A stretch of DNA of 18,339 nucleotides, from NCBI GenBank assembly GCA_030632385.1, contig DAOVUW010000009.1, positions 1 to 18,339 of the forward strand, in the 5' to 3' direction. The DNA is from Candidatus Nanohalarchaeota archaeon (lineage in GTDB: Archaea; EX4484-52). The translations under genes were made by a program, and so were the position numbers. The notes under the pieces are model-generated. The model saw nothing but the letters and a program-made list of their open reading frames with translations. It made no database searches and was not told the origin of the DNA. Numbering within the stretch: position 1 is the stretch's first letter; every line of letters begins with the position of its first letter. Below are positions 1 through 6,588 of the stretch, piece by piece.

Positions 1-1
1 A

Positions 2-577
2 ATAATCCAGAGTTTAGGATTAACATGTTCGATTATAATTTGCGTTGAGTATATTTTAATTATTCCAAAAGAACATATTTCGTGCATGGGTGCATTAAAT
101 GAAAAAGATTTTGAAAAATACAAAGAATTGTATGCAAAAGTATTATTGTTTTTGCAAAAAAATTACGGCAATGTAGGAATATTTGAACACGGACGTATGG
201 GACAAACTGTATTTCATGCGCATACACATTTTCTCCCCTTTAATAAATCCATTGAAAAAATAGTACCTGAAAATAATTCAGTCAAAACAATCTTCAAAAT
301 AGATGAACTCAAAACTGAATTCATGGATAAAGGAAACTATCTCTTTGTAGCTTTAAATAATCAAAAATGGCTTGTCAATATAGATATAGGCTATACGGAA
401 TTTTTTCGGACAAGATTTGCAAATTTACTGAATGTAAGCAAACGCGGAAACTGGAAAAAAGCAGAAGCAAATGAAAAATTAATGAATATTTTAAATTGCG
501 ACATTCATCAATTGAAAAATAAATGGGCAAAATACTTCAACAGGGAAAAATCACAAGCAAAAATCCTGCGGATTTGA
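2..577 (+). CDS. HIT-family (histidine triad) protein, 5' partial
   Basis: HIT proteins are nucleotide-binding hydrolases or transferases acting on nucleoside phosphoramidates, AMP conjugates or dinucleotides. The triad is visible as HAHTHFLP, encoded near 218-241, after the strand VGIFEHG. The first ATG is at 86, but the same frame is open back to the window edge. Just upstream of that ATG it encodes ILIIPKEHIS, which matches the conserved strand and helix start of HIT domains, so a start at 86 would cut the fold. No ATG, GTG or TTG lies in frame between 2 and 85, so the true start is outside the window or the extreme 5' part is damaged. A C-terminal extension of about 110 residues follows the triad, rich in Lys and Asn, and I do not recognise it. 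Family assignment is firm; substrate is unknown. Confidence 0.8.
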   Translation: MIQSLGLTCSIIICVEYILIIPKEHISCMGALNEKDFEKYKELYAKVLLFLQKNYGNVGIFEHGRMGQTVFHAHTHFLPFNKSIEKIVPENNSVKTIFKIDELKTEFMDKGNYLFVALNNQKWLVNIDIGYTEFFRTRFANLLNVSKRGNWKKAEANEKLMNILNCDIHQLKNKWAKYFNREKSQAKILRI

Positions 578-631
578 TTTTTATTTATTTCAATAAAAAA
601 TTCTACAGATTAATTCAAAAGAATAGTGCAG

Positions 632-770
632 AATTTTTTCATGTTGTATGGAAAATATGCAAGTGGTGTATTATATTTTCTATACATTAAAAGTAGTATT
701 GGGGGCAAGACTCTTTTATTGTAAATAAACGCCTCTTGCGAAATTTTACCGTTTATTTACAATGTGAAAG
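632..770 (+). repeat. Structured repeat, copy A
   Basis: First of two tandem copies of a roughly 140-nt element. The 5' 66 nt (from about 634 to 699) are nearly identical to copy B and to inverted copy C at 7219-7366. Hairpin I pairs 646-658 with 673-685, 13 bp with one G-U pair, around a 14-nt loop. A conserved AAAAGTAGTAT linker follows. Hairpin II pairs 718-730 with 751-763, 13 bp perfect, but its sequence differs from hairpin II of the other copies. No ORF is present. It could be a small structured RNA, a palindromic mobile element, or paired terminator-like hairpins downstream of the HIT gene. Confidence 0.75.
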
Positions 771-922
771 ATTTTTTCATGTTGTATAGAAAATATGCAA
801 TTGGTGTACAATCTTTTCTATACATTAAAAGTAGTATTTTGCGTAAGGAAACTTTTATTGTGTCTAAACTTATACATAAGATAGGAGTTTATACACAATA
901 AAAGAGCCTGCGAAATTTACTG
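768..922 (+). repeat. Structured repeat, copy B
   Basis: Second tandem copy, directly after copy A and ending at the 3' end of the convergent prepilin-like gene. Hairpin I pairs 784-793 with 814-823 (10 bp perfect). Hairpin II pairs 852-863 with 893-904 (12 bp perfect) and continues with 865-870 to 886-891 after one mismatch. The motif GCGAAATTTAC near 910-920 also closes copy A and, loosely, copy C, so it probably marks the 3' boundary. Hairpin II has changed sequence while keeping pairing, which is the signature expected of selected secondary structure. Confidence 0.75.
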
Positions 923-925
923 ATT

Positions 926-2194
926 TTAATCTACGCTTCTCCAGATTGCAAATTTCATCAAAGATACTGTTTTGTTTGCATATCTGTCTATAAAAACGAC
1001 AGGATAATTAAACACAAAAACTGCTTTATTATTAGGAATGGTTTTCCCAAAACCCGTGTTTTTTTGAGGAAATGAAATATTCATATCTGCCCCAGAAAGA
1101 CCTAATTCTTTTTTTAATTCATAATAATTTCTCTCTGCTGTATGGTTTAGACTCTCGTCAGTAATTCCATATATTTTGTTTTTCAGACCAATGCTTACAT
1201 TAATGTCATGCAAGTATTTCTCTTTCAGTGCAATTGCATGAGTGTAATTTCCATAATATGGAATTATCTTATAATTATCTGCGCCGGTTATTTTTATCTC
1301 TCGCCAATATGTCTGATTTATTAATATCTCAATATTTAAGTTTTCTCCAATTATTGCAACTCCGTCATTGTCATTGTAAAGGGCTATCATGTCGCTTGTT
1401 CCACTCCATAAAGATTGAGTTTGATCATCATCAAATGTATTTTGAGCTCCGTTGTAAAAATAATTATAATTGACAAAATACAAATCAGAATTAAACACCA
1501 AAGGAGATTTAATACTAATCAATGAATTATTTTCATAGATTTTTACTTTTTTATCATCATCAAATAGTCCTTCGCTTCTTGCAAATCCTGTATTGATGTT
1601 TTCAAATGAAGTTGTAGAAAGAAGACCGCCTTTTGTTTGCAAAATATCAACTCCATAAAATTCTATGCTTTGGATTCCTGTGCTTTTAAATCCAACATAG
1701 ACCTGCGTATTGTTTATGTAATCTGTTCCATTTGTAATATCTGTTTCATAGGATATTGCAGATTTGTTTCCGTCAAAATCATTTGGGAATATTGCCAGGA
1801 AATAAGGTTTTTTTGGTTCTTTTGCATTGAATATTATTGTATTGTTTTGGATATCTGATGCAATTGCATTGAAATTAGAATTTAGGACAACTGTAGAATT
1901 TGCGCTTGCATTTTCAAAGCTGAAATTATAGGAAAACTCTATTGGGTTTTCTCCTGAAAAATTAGAGAGTTCAATAAAATATAAATAAACTGATTCTTTT
2001 GCGTTTTCTACAAACCGGTCTTTTATTACCTCACTTGCAGTTTTGAACATTTCCTGCTTTTTTAAAGTACTGTAGTCTGAACTATGGTTTACATACACAA
2101 TTACAAGAAGGACAGCTCCGAGAAAGACAATAAAAGAAATAATAGCAGCAATATCTCCTTGGGCTTTGAATCTTTTTTCTTTTTTTTGCTGCAT
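926..2194 (-). CDS. Secreted prepilin-like protein, single N-terminal membrane helix
   Basis: Unrecognised 422-residue protein. The N-terminus is basic (KKEKRFKAQ) and followed by a hydrophobic helix at about residues 14-35. KAQ before the helix resembles the class III (type IV prepilin) processing site, though the Gly-Asp after it is unusual. The rest is predicted extracellular, beta-rich, with many N-X-S/T sequons (for example NFS, NAS, NNT, NGT, NHT), consistent with N-glycosylation. The frame extends to a TTG at 2206, but the ATG at 2194 is preferred because it lies about 22-25 nt from an AT-rich TATA-like box at 2208-2223, shared with the divergent Nudix gene. It may be a minor pilin or a membrane-anchored surface protein. 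Its 3' end faces the structured repeats. Confidence 0.7.
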   Translation of the reverse strand: MQQKKEKRFKAQGDIAAIISFIVFLGAVLLVIVYVNHSSDYSTLKKQEMFKTASEVIKDRFVENAKESVYLYFIELSNFSGENPIEFSYNFSFENASANSTVVLNSNFNAIASDIQNNTIIFNAKEPKKPYFLAIFPNDFDGNKSAISYETDITNGTDYINNTQVYVGFKSTGIQSIEFYGVDILQTKGGLLSTTSFENINTGFARSEGLFDDDKKVKIYENNSLISIKSPLVFNSDLYFVNYNYFYNGAQNTFDDDQTQSLWSGTSDMIALYNDNDGVAIIGENLNIEILINQTYWREIKITGADNYKIIPYYGNYTHAIALKEKYLHDINVSIGLKNKIYGITDESLNHTAERNYYELKKELGLSGADMNISFPQKNTGFGKTIPNNKAVFVFNYPVVFIDRYANKTVSLMKFAIWRSVD

Positions 2195-2207
2195 AAAAAT
2201 TAACAAA

Positions 2208-2223
2208 TTTAAAATATTTAAAG
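2208..2223. promoter_or_regulatory. Shared divergent TATA-like promoter region
   Basis: AT-rich, nearly palindromic segment containing TTTAAAATATTTAAA. It lies about 23-27 nt from the leftward ATG at 2194 and from the rightward ATG at 2243, so both transcripts would be leaderless. Assignment is by spacing and composition only. Confidence 0.55.
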
Positions 2224-2242
2224 CAAATGGATAGTGTTGTGT

Positions 2243-2668
2243 ATGGGAAAAAATGAAAGAGCATACGGGGCAGTATTATTTTGCGAAAAAGCAGATGAAA
2301 GAATTTACCTTCTGATTAAGCATTCTGTCGGGCAGCACTGGTCTATTCCCAAGGGGAGAGTAGAGGGAAAAGAAACAGAGAAACAGACTGCCACAAGAGA
2401 AATTGAAGAAGAGACAGGCATTTCTGATTTTAGATATATAGATGATTTTAAAGAAGAAATCAATTATTTTGTAGTCTATGATGGTCAAAAGACAGAGAAG
2501 AAAGTTGTTTTTTATATTGCAAAAGCAAATACAATGAAAGTAAAATTATCTGATGAGCATACAGCGTTTAAGTGGCTTAATTTTAAGGACGCAATAAATC
2601 TATTGACATTTCAAAATACAAAAGACATATTAAAAAAAGCAGATGATTTTTTGAGCAGGAAGAAATAA
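2243..2668 (+). CDS. Nudix hydrolase, diadenosine polyphosphate hydrolase-like
   Basis: Nudix enzymes cleave a nucleoside diphosphate linked to another moiety, using divalent metal bound by the Nudix box. Here the box GX5EX7REUXEEXGU is complete at residues 38-60: G38, E44, R52-E53, E56-E57, G59 and I60. The preceding HWSIPKG is typical of the Ap4A-hydrolase-like subgroup, so a role in clearing dinucleoside polyphosphates is plausible but substrate cannot be fixed from sequence. The frame opens at a GTG at 2234; the ATG at 2243 is preferred because GKNERAYGAVLF starts the fold and the TATA-like box sits about 27 nt upstream. Length (141 residues) is normal for the family. The gene diverges from the prepilin-like gene. 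Confidence 0.88.
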   Translation: MGKNERAYGAVLFCEKADERIYLLIKHSVGQHWSIPKGRVEGKETEKQTATREIEEETGISDFRYIDDFKEEINYFVVYDGQKTEKKVVFYIAKANTMKVKLSDEHTAFKWLNFKDAINLLTFQNTKDILKKADDFLSRKK

Positions 2669-2704
2669 TTAAAGTTTTTCTTACAAGTGATTCTACTTTA
2701 ATTT

Positions 2705-2774
2705 TCTTGCTTAATTTTACATGTGTAAATGTGCAAAGTTGGCGTCAGCCAATTTAGGAAAAAGTTAAGCAGGA
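2705..2774. other. Cloverleaf-like inverted-repeat structure in convergent spacer
   Basis: A 10-bp closing stem pairs 2705-2714 (TCTTGCTTAA) with 2765-2774 (TTAAGCAGGA), with one wobble. It encloses two smaller hairpins: 2716-2720 with 2725-2729, and 2739-2743 with 2748-2752 (TTGGC, loop GTCA, GCCAA), the latter extendable by about three pairs. It lies between the 3' ends of the Nudix and scpB genes. It may be a small structured RNA or a bidirectional termination structure. It is not a tRNA: there is no acceptor, anticodon or T-arm geometry. The rest of the 2669-2892 spacer holds another short palindrome (near 2843-2880) and no ORF. Confidence 0.4.
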
Positions 2775-2892
2775 ATTTGTAACTTTTTACAAGATTCTGC
2801 GAGCATAGCGAATGTTTTAAGATTCTATTCTGAAGTAAGACCATAATTATAAACGATTACATAAAATTGTATAATTATATTGTTGGTTCGAT

Positions 2893-3510
2893 TCACTTAA
2901 TCTCTTCAGGCGATTCTTCTAATTCATTCTGACTATATTTATCAAGAGTAGTTTCTTCTGTGGATGAATTTTCATCAATTTCTTCTTTTGCATTATTTAG
3001 CATCTGCGATTCAAAATAAGCCTGCAATTCTTCTTTTGTATTGATTCCAAAATAATTCAAAAACTTTTTTGTTACAGATATTTCACTGGTGTGTCCGTTC
3101 GGTTCTATATCTATAAATCCTTCTTTTAAAAAAGATTTTATGTGTTCGTAGGCCCTGTTTCCCCGCGTTTTTATAATCTCGCTTTGGTTTACCGGATTTT
3201 TGTAAGCAATAAAGGAAAGGGTCTGTATTTCTGCTCTTGAAAACTCTTTGTTTTGATTGAATTTTCTGACATGATCTAAGTATTGATCTTTTACTTTAAA
3301 ACAATAAGCCTGATTTTCATGGATGATTTCAATGCCGCAAAAATTATTTTTTAGCATCATGTCGTCTAAAATATCTTTAATTTCTTTTTTAGGAATTTTT
3401 AAAACAGCATACATATCTGCAAGTTTGAGAGGTACAGGAGAAATAAAGAGCATGGCTTCAATAAGAGCAGGCATGTGATTCTTGTTTGATAAACCAGCAT
3501 TTGTTTCCAT
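2893..3510 (-). CDS. scpB: Segregation and condensation protein B (ScpB)
   Basis: ScpB is the winged-helix kite subunit that, with ScpA, binds SMC to form the chromosome-condensing complex. The family pattern is clear: IEAMLFISPVPL at the N-terminus; a central segment with EFSRAEIQTLSFIAYKNPVNQSEI; a second winged helix with TRGNRAYEHIKSFLKEGFI; then VTKKFLNYFGI. A Glu/Ser-rich, likely disordered tail follows. The frame reaches a TTG at 3540 inside the upstream gene; the ATG at 3510, 7 nt after that gene's stop, fits family length (205 residues) better. No scpA or smc is in the window. It is probably co-transcribed with the coiled-coil gene just upstream. Confidence 0.9.
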   Translation of the reverse strand: METNAGLSNKNHMPALIEAMLFISPVPLKLADMYAVLKIPKKEIKDILDDMMLKNNFCGIEIIHENQAYCFKVKDQYLDHVRKFNQNKEFSRAEIQTLSFIAYKNPVNQSEIIKTRGNRAYEHIKSFLKEGFIDIEPNGHTSEISVTKKFLNYFGINTKEELQAYFESQMLNNAKEEIDENSSTEETTLDKYSQNELEESPEEIK

Positions 3511-3517
3511 AATTATA

Positions 3518-3820
3518 TTAATTGGTCTTTTTTTTAACAATAAGAGTTCTGGACTTTATATCATTTATTGGATTTTGCAATCGAACAAATGATTTTTTTG
3601 CATCTACTATTTTTCTGATTCCCCAAACATCACCTTCAAGCAAATCAAGCGATTTTTTAATATGCTCGATTTTTGATTTGCTGTAAGCACTTTCATTGTC
3701 AAGTTGACTTCGTAAATCTGAAATTACATCATTCATTGTAGTGATTCTTAAGAATACTTGTTTTTTTAATTTGTCTAGTTCTAAATTTGGTTTTTCTTTT
3801 ATTTTTTTTAATAAAGCCAT
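3518..3820 (-). CDS. Coiled-coil protein, short paralog
   Basis: Unrecognised 100-residue, charged, helical protein. Its first 66 residues align closely with the next gene upstream (3956-4462): shared KEKPNLE, TMND, YSKSKIEHI and a leucine-rich segment. Its C-terminus (KKSF, LQN, NDIKSRTLIV) matches the end of the same paralog, so about 64 central residues have been lost. It lies 7 nt before scpB. An SD-like AATGGTAGTATT precedes the ATG, weaker than the GGTGAT of the long paralog. No homology to a named family is evident; a structural or adaptor role is only a guess. The reading frame is intact. Confidence 0.7.
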   Translation of the reverse strand: MALLKKIKEKPNLELDKLKKQVFLRITTMNDVISDLRSQLDNESAYSKSKIEHIKKSLDLLEGDVWGIRKIVDAKKSFVRLQNPINDIKSRTLIVKKKTN

Positions 3821-3905
3821 AATACTACCATTAAGGACTATATATTTTTTGCGTTTGTGTTATAATAATTGAACTTAATCTTTTTAAATAATAATATTTC
3901 TTTAT
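3821..3905 (-). repeat. Duplicated promoter region, copy 1
   Basis: This leader and promoter stretch is a diverged copy of 4463-4556. Both contain GAACTTAATCTTTTTAAATA (3871-3890 here; 4525-4544 in the other copy) and a GCGTT..TATAATA segment. It is part of a tandem duplication that also copied the adjacent coiled-coil gene. Confidence 0.75.
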
Positions 3906-3909
3906 TTAT

Positions 3910-3950
3910 ACGAAAGATAGTAAGGGAAATGAAAATTAAGTATATTTGTA
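3910..3950 (+). pseudogene. Remnant of the 5' end of nop5
   Basis: Reading rightward from 3910 gives T-K-D-S-K-G-N-E-N then a stop. The intact nop5 gene starts M-K-D-H-N-G-N-E-N. The initiator ATG has become ACG, and similarity fades after the stop, where the long coiled-coil gene's 3' end abuts. This fossil shows that the duplicated unit ran from the start of nop5 through the divergent promoter into the coiled-coil gene. Confidence 0.7.
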
Positions 3951-3955
3951 TTGCA

Positions 3956-4462
3956 TTAGTTGGTCTTTGTTTTTTTCTTTGGTTTTTCAACAATAAGGGT
4001 CCTGGACTTTAAATCATTTATTTGGTTTTGCAATTGGGCAAAGGATTTTTTTGTATCATCGCCTGCCGGAATCACTATTTCTCTCTTTTTAATTCTATCT
4101 TTAATTTCCAGTATTGTTTTATTCATGAAATTTATTTGTTCTTCATGCTTGTCTACTAAGTCTTTGTTTTTCAAAGCGAGTTTTGCAAATATCTTTAAAT
4201 CAATAATATTTTTGCTTGCTTTGGTTATATGTTCTGTTTTTTTATTTACTTTTTCTGAAACTTCAAAAATATCTTCGTCAAGTAAATTAAGCGTTTTTTC
4301 AATATGCTCAATCTTTGATTTGCTATAGGTACTTTCTTCTTCAATTTGACCTCTTAAATCCAAAATCGTATCATTCATTGTGCTGATTCTGGATAATAAT
4401 TGCTTTTTTAATTCTTCAAATTCTAAATTTGGTTTTTCTTTTTCTTCTTTAAATAAGCCCAT
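3956..4462 (-). CDS. Coiled-coil protein, full-length paralog
   Basis: Unrecognised 168-residue protein, almost entirely charged helix with heptad-like spacing (residues 12-140), ending in a Lys/Thr-rich tail (KPKKKTKTN). The sequence suggests a soluble coiled-coil dimer or oligomer. There is no signal peptide or membrane segment. The start is supported by an SD-like GGTGAT five to ten bases before the ATG (GGTGATATTATG), with an AT-rich promoter about 50-80 nt upstream, so unlike most neighbours this gene has a leader. It is divergent from nop5 and is the likely parent of the short paralog next to scpB. Function unknown. Confidence 0.72.
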   Translation of the reverse strand: MGLFKEEKEKPNLEFEELKKQLLSRISTMNDTILDLRGQIEEESTYSKSKIEHIEKTLNLLDEDIFEVSEKVNKKTEHITKASKNIIDLKIFAKLALKNKDLVDKHEEQINFMNKTILEIKDRIKKREIVIPAGDDTKKSFAQLQNQINDLKSRTLIVEKPKKKTKTN

Positions 4463-4533
4463 AATATCACCATTGATGATTATATTTTTTTTGTATAATT
4501 TGCGTTAATATTATAATATAATAGAACTTAATC

Positions 4534-4544
4534 TTTTTAAATAA
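4534..4544. promoter_or_regulatory. TATA-like box for nop5 and divergent coiled-coil gene
   Basis: TTTTTAAATAA sits about 22 nt before the nop5 ATG at 4562, giving a leaderless transcript. In the other direction the same AT-rich block, or the TATAATATAAT block at 4511-4521, would serve the coiled-coil gene with a leader of about 30-50 nt. Confidence 0.45.
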
Positions 4545-4561
4545 TAGTATTATTTCCTTGT

Positions 4562-5602
4562 ATGAAAGACCATAATGGAAATGAAAATCGGATTTATGTT
4601 TCGTTTTGTCCTTTAGGAGTATATGCTTTTGAAACGCTTCAAAATGGAATTGTAGAGCATATTAATTTTTCAGGAGATATAGATAAAAGAATAGATGAAA
4701 TAAATTTATCTTCGAAAGAGGCAATTTCGAAGATAGAAGCAAAATTACTGGAAGCTATTGCAAAGAAAAAGCAATACAAAAAGCATAAAATTGTATTTGA
4801 AGTAAAAAAGAAGAATTACGATTATGAGTTTCCAAATAAATGCGGAGAATATATTAGGAATTCAATTATGGGTTCATTGAGTCAAAAAGACTCACTTTTA
4901 CTTGTTGAGACAGCAATAAAAATATGTGAAAATAAAATTGCCGAAAAAGATAAAGGAATAGATCTTGTAATTGTTTTATCTTCTATGATTACAGATATTG
5001 AAAAGTCAATGAATGTTTTGTTTTTGCATCTCAAAAGCGCAATTGAATTATACAATCCTTATTTGCAATATGAACAGAATCTTAATAGTGAAGAGAAATA
5101 TATAAAATACATCCATAAAAATTCCGAAAAAATTTTAGTAGACATAGAAGATAAAACAACAGTCCTGTGCATATCCGACTATGCAAACCAGATAAAGGAA
5201 TTATTAAAACAAAAAGAGAGCATAAAAAAACAGATTGATTATATATTAAAGAAAGAAACGCCCACATTGCATAATCTTATTGGAGCGGATTTATGCGCAA
5301 AATACTTAAGACATGCAGGAAGCTTAAGGCGTCTTGCTTTTTTCCCAGCTTCAACAATACAGGTTTTAGGCGCTGAAAAAGCTTTGTTTCGCCATCTCAA
5401 AACAAACAGTCCCTCTCCAAAATATGGAATCCTTTATATGGCAACTTATGTGATGAGTGCCGGAGCAAAGAATAAAGGCAAGGTTGCGCGTATCTTGGCT
5501 CAAAAAATATCTCTTGCCGCAAAGATGGATTTGAATAAAAACAGAGAACTTGTTGATGTAATAAAAAAAGATTTTGAAACGCAATACAATAAGATAGTTT
5601 AG
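4562..5602 (+). CDS. nop5: C/D-box RNP protein Nop5 (Nop56/58 family)
   Basis: Nop5 scaffolds archaeal C/D-box sRNPs, bridging L7Ae-bound guide RNA and the 2'-O-methyltransferase fibrillarin. The Nop domain is unmistakable: GADLCAKYLRHAGSLRRLA from about residue 240, ASTIQVLGAEKALFRHLKT around 262-280, then PKYGILYMATYV and KGKVARILAQKISLAAKMD. The central region (residues about 130-235) is a helical coiled coil, as usual. The N-terminal fibrillarin-interacting domain is poorly conserved. The protein ends shortly after the Nop domain (346 residues), without the Lys-rich tail of eukaryotic relatives. Fibrillarin, usually adjacent in archaea, is not in this window. The start is supported by a TATA-like box at 4534-4544 and by the fossil copy at 3910. 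Confidence 0.92.
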   Translation: MKDHNGNENRIYVSFCPLGVYAFETLQNGIVEHINFSGDIDKRIDEINLSSKEAISKIEAKLLEAIAKKKQYKKHKIVFEVKKKNYDYEFPNKCGEYIRNSIMGSLSQKDSLLLVETAIKICENKIAEKDKGIDLVIVLSSMITDIEKSMNVLFLHLKSAIELYNPYLQYEQNLNSEEKYIKYIHKNSEKILVDIEDKTTVLCISDYANQIKELLKQKESIKKQIDYILKKETPTLHNLIGADLCAKYLRHAGSLRRLAFFPASTIQVLGAEKALFRHLKTNSPSPKYGILYMATYVMSAGAKNKGKVARILAQKISLAAKMDLNKNRELVDVIKKDFETQYNKIV

Positions 5603-5631
5603 ACTTATATTATATTCATCGGGAATCTTCG

Positions 5632-6333
5632 CTAAATCTCGTTTTCTGGATTAGAGCTATTTAGAATGAAAGTTTTGATTTCTCCACCGCAAACATTTTG
5701 AATTAACTCACTCATTTCATCAAGTATTTTTTGCAATTCTTCTTTTGTGGTTGGCGGAAGTCCTTCAACAACCAATGAAACATTTTTTGTTTCTTCTGTC
5801 ATTTTAGATTTGTCGCATTCTCTCCAATTCCATCTTCTGCATAAGACTTCCTTGTCATCAACATAAACAACTTCTCCTTCTTTTGGATTTTTTGTTTCTT
5901 CAGAATTGAGTTCGACAAAAGGTTCATTTCCTTGAGCAAATTTTAATGTGATATTTCCATTGATTTTATCGATATCATCTCCTCCAACAGGAATTATATT
6001 TTTTATTGAAATATAATTGTAAATATCAACAATTTTGTTTATATGATGGAGTTCTATCTCTTTCAATATCATTCTATAAAGATTTTCTACAGAGCATTTG
6101 TATTTTTTTGGCTTGGCTCCAAATAAAGAATATGCTTTCCGCCAAACTTCAATTTTCGGGTTCTGTGACAATGTTTCTGTATCAAAATTAGATATTATTT
6201 CTTTTTCTTTATCTTTGATTTGGTTAATTATCTCTTCATTGGTTCCTTTATTGTCCATTCCTTTTACAATCATAATTCCAATATTTAAATCAGGAAATTT
6301 TTCAAAAATTTTGCTATCAATTTTGAACTTCAT
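5632..6333 (-). CDS. B3/4 domain protein, putative trans-editing factor
   Basis: The B3/4 domain is the editing module of phenylalanyl-tRNA synthetase beta subunits; stand-alone versions occur in archaea and bacteria and are proposed to deacylate mischarged tRNA. Matching features in order are VWRKAYSLFGAKPKKYKCS (about residues 63-81), INKIVDIYNYIS, PVGGDDID, a GEVVYVDD segment, LCRRWNWRE and a terminal region corresponding to the domain's last strand. No other synthetase domain is present and the 233-residue length fits the free-standing form. The ATG at 6333 has a TATA-like TTATAAAG about 26 nt upstream, so it is probably leaderless. Amino-acid specificity cannot be told from sequence. Confidence 0.82.
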   Translation of the reverse strand: MKFKIDSKIFEKFPDLNIGIMIVKGMDNKGTNEEIINQIKDKEKEIISNFDTETLSQNPKIEVWRKAYSLFGAKPKKYKCSVENLYRMILKEIELHHINKIVDIYNYISIKNIIPVGGDDIDKINGNITLKFAQGNEPFVELNSEETKNPKEGEVVYVDDKEVLCRRWNWRECDKSKMTEETKNVSLVVEGLPPTTKEELQKILDEMSELIQNVCGGEIKTFILNSSNPENEI

Positions 6334-6588
6334 AATAAAGTAAACTTAATCAGAACTTTATAACTATTGCTAAAATTCGACTTTGATACTTGATTTCAAA
6401 AAAAACATTGGAAATGCAAAAAGAGGCGAAATTTGAAAAAAAGTAGTTGCATAACTATTTGTAGAAAAGATATGTGACTTTTTCAAAAATCAATGTTTTA
6501 AACATTGACAAAAACTCAAAATTTGAATTTTTGGAAATATCAAACCAAAAATCAAATGCAACTAATTTGCAAGCAATTTTTTTTTGCC
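6334..6588. other. Intergenic region with several inverted repeats
   Basis: About 255 nt, very AT-rich, with no ORF. It holds a perfect hairpin at 6490-6508 (TCAATGTT, loop TTA, AACATTGA) and a wider inverted pair, TAGTTGCAT at 6444-6452 with ATGCAACTA at 6556-6564. TAGTTGCAT recurs at 7205-7213 on the other side of the pilin gene. The promoter of the B3/4 gene occupies the left end. The remainder may be the 3' untranslated and termination region of the pilin gene. Confidence 0.4.
6356..6364 (-). promoter_or_regulatory. TATA-like box of the B3/4 gene
   Basis: Reads GTTATAAAG on the minus strand, centred about 27 nt before the ATG at 6333. This is the spacing of a leaderless archaeal transcript. 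Confidence 0.5.

Noticed and set aside
632..922. CRISPR array
   Set aside because: Only two adjacent repeat units of about 140 nt with internal hairpins, no uniform spacers and no cas genes.
2885..2894. GGTTCGATTC, resembling a tRNA T-arm
   Set aside because: No acceptor stem, anticodon arm or D-arm can be formed around it, and it overlaps the end of scpB.
3960..4328. Rightward 122-codon hydrophobic ORF
   Set aside because: It is the antisense shadow of the charged coiled-coil gene; Glu and Lys codons read as Phe, Leu and Ser on the other strand.
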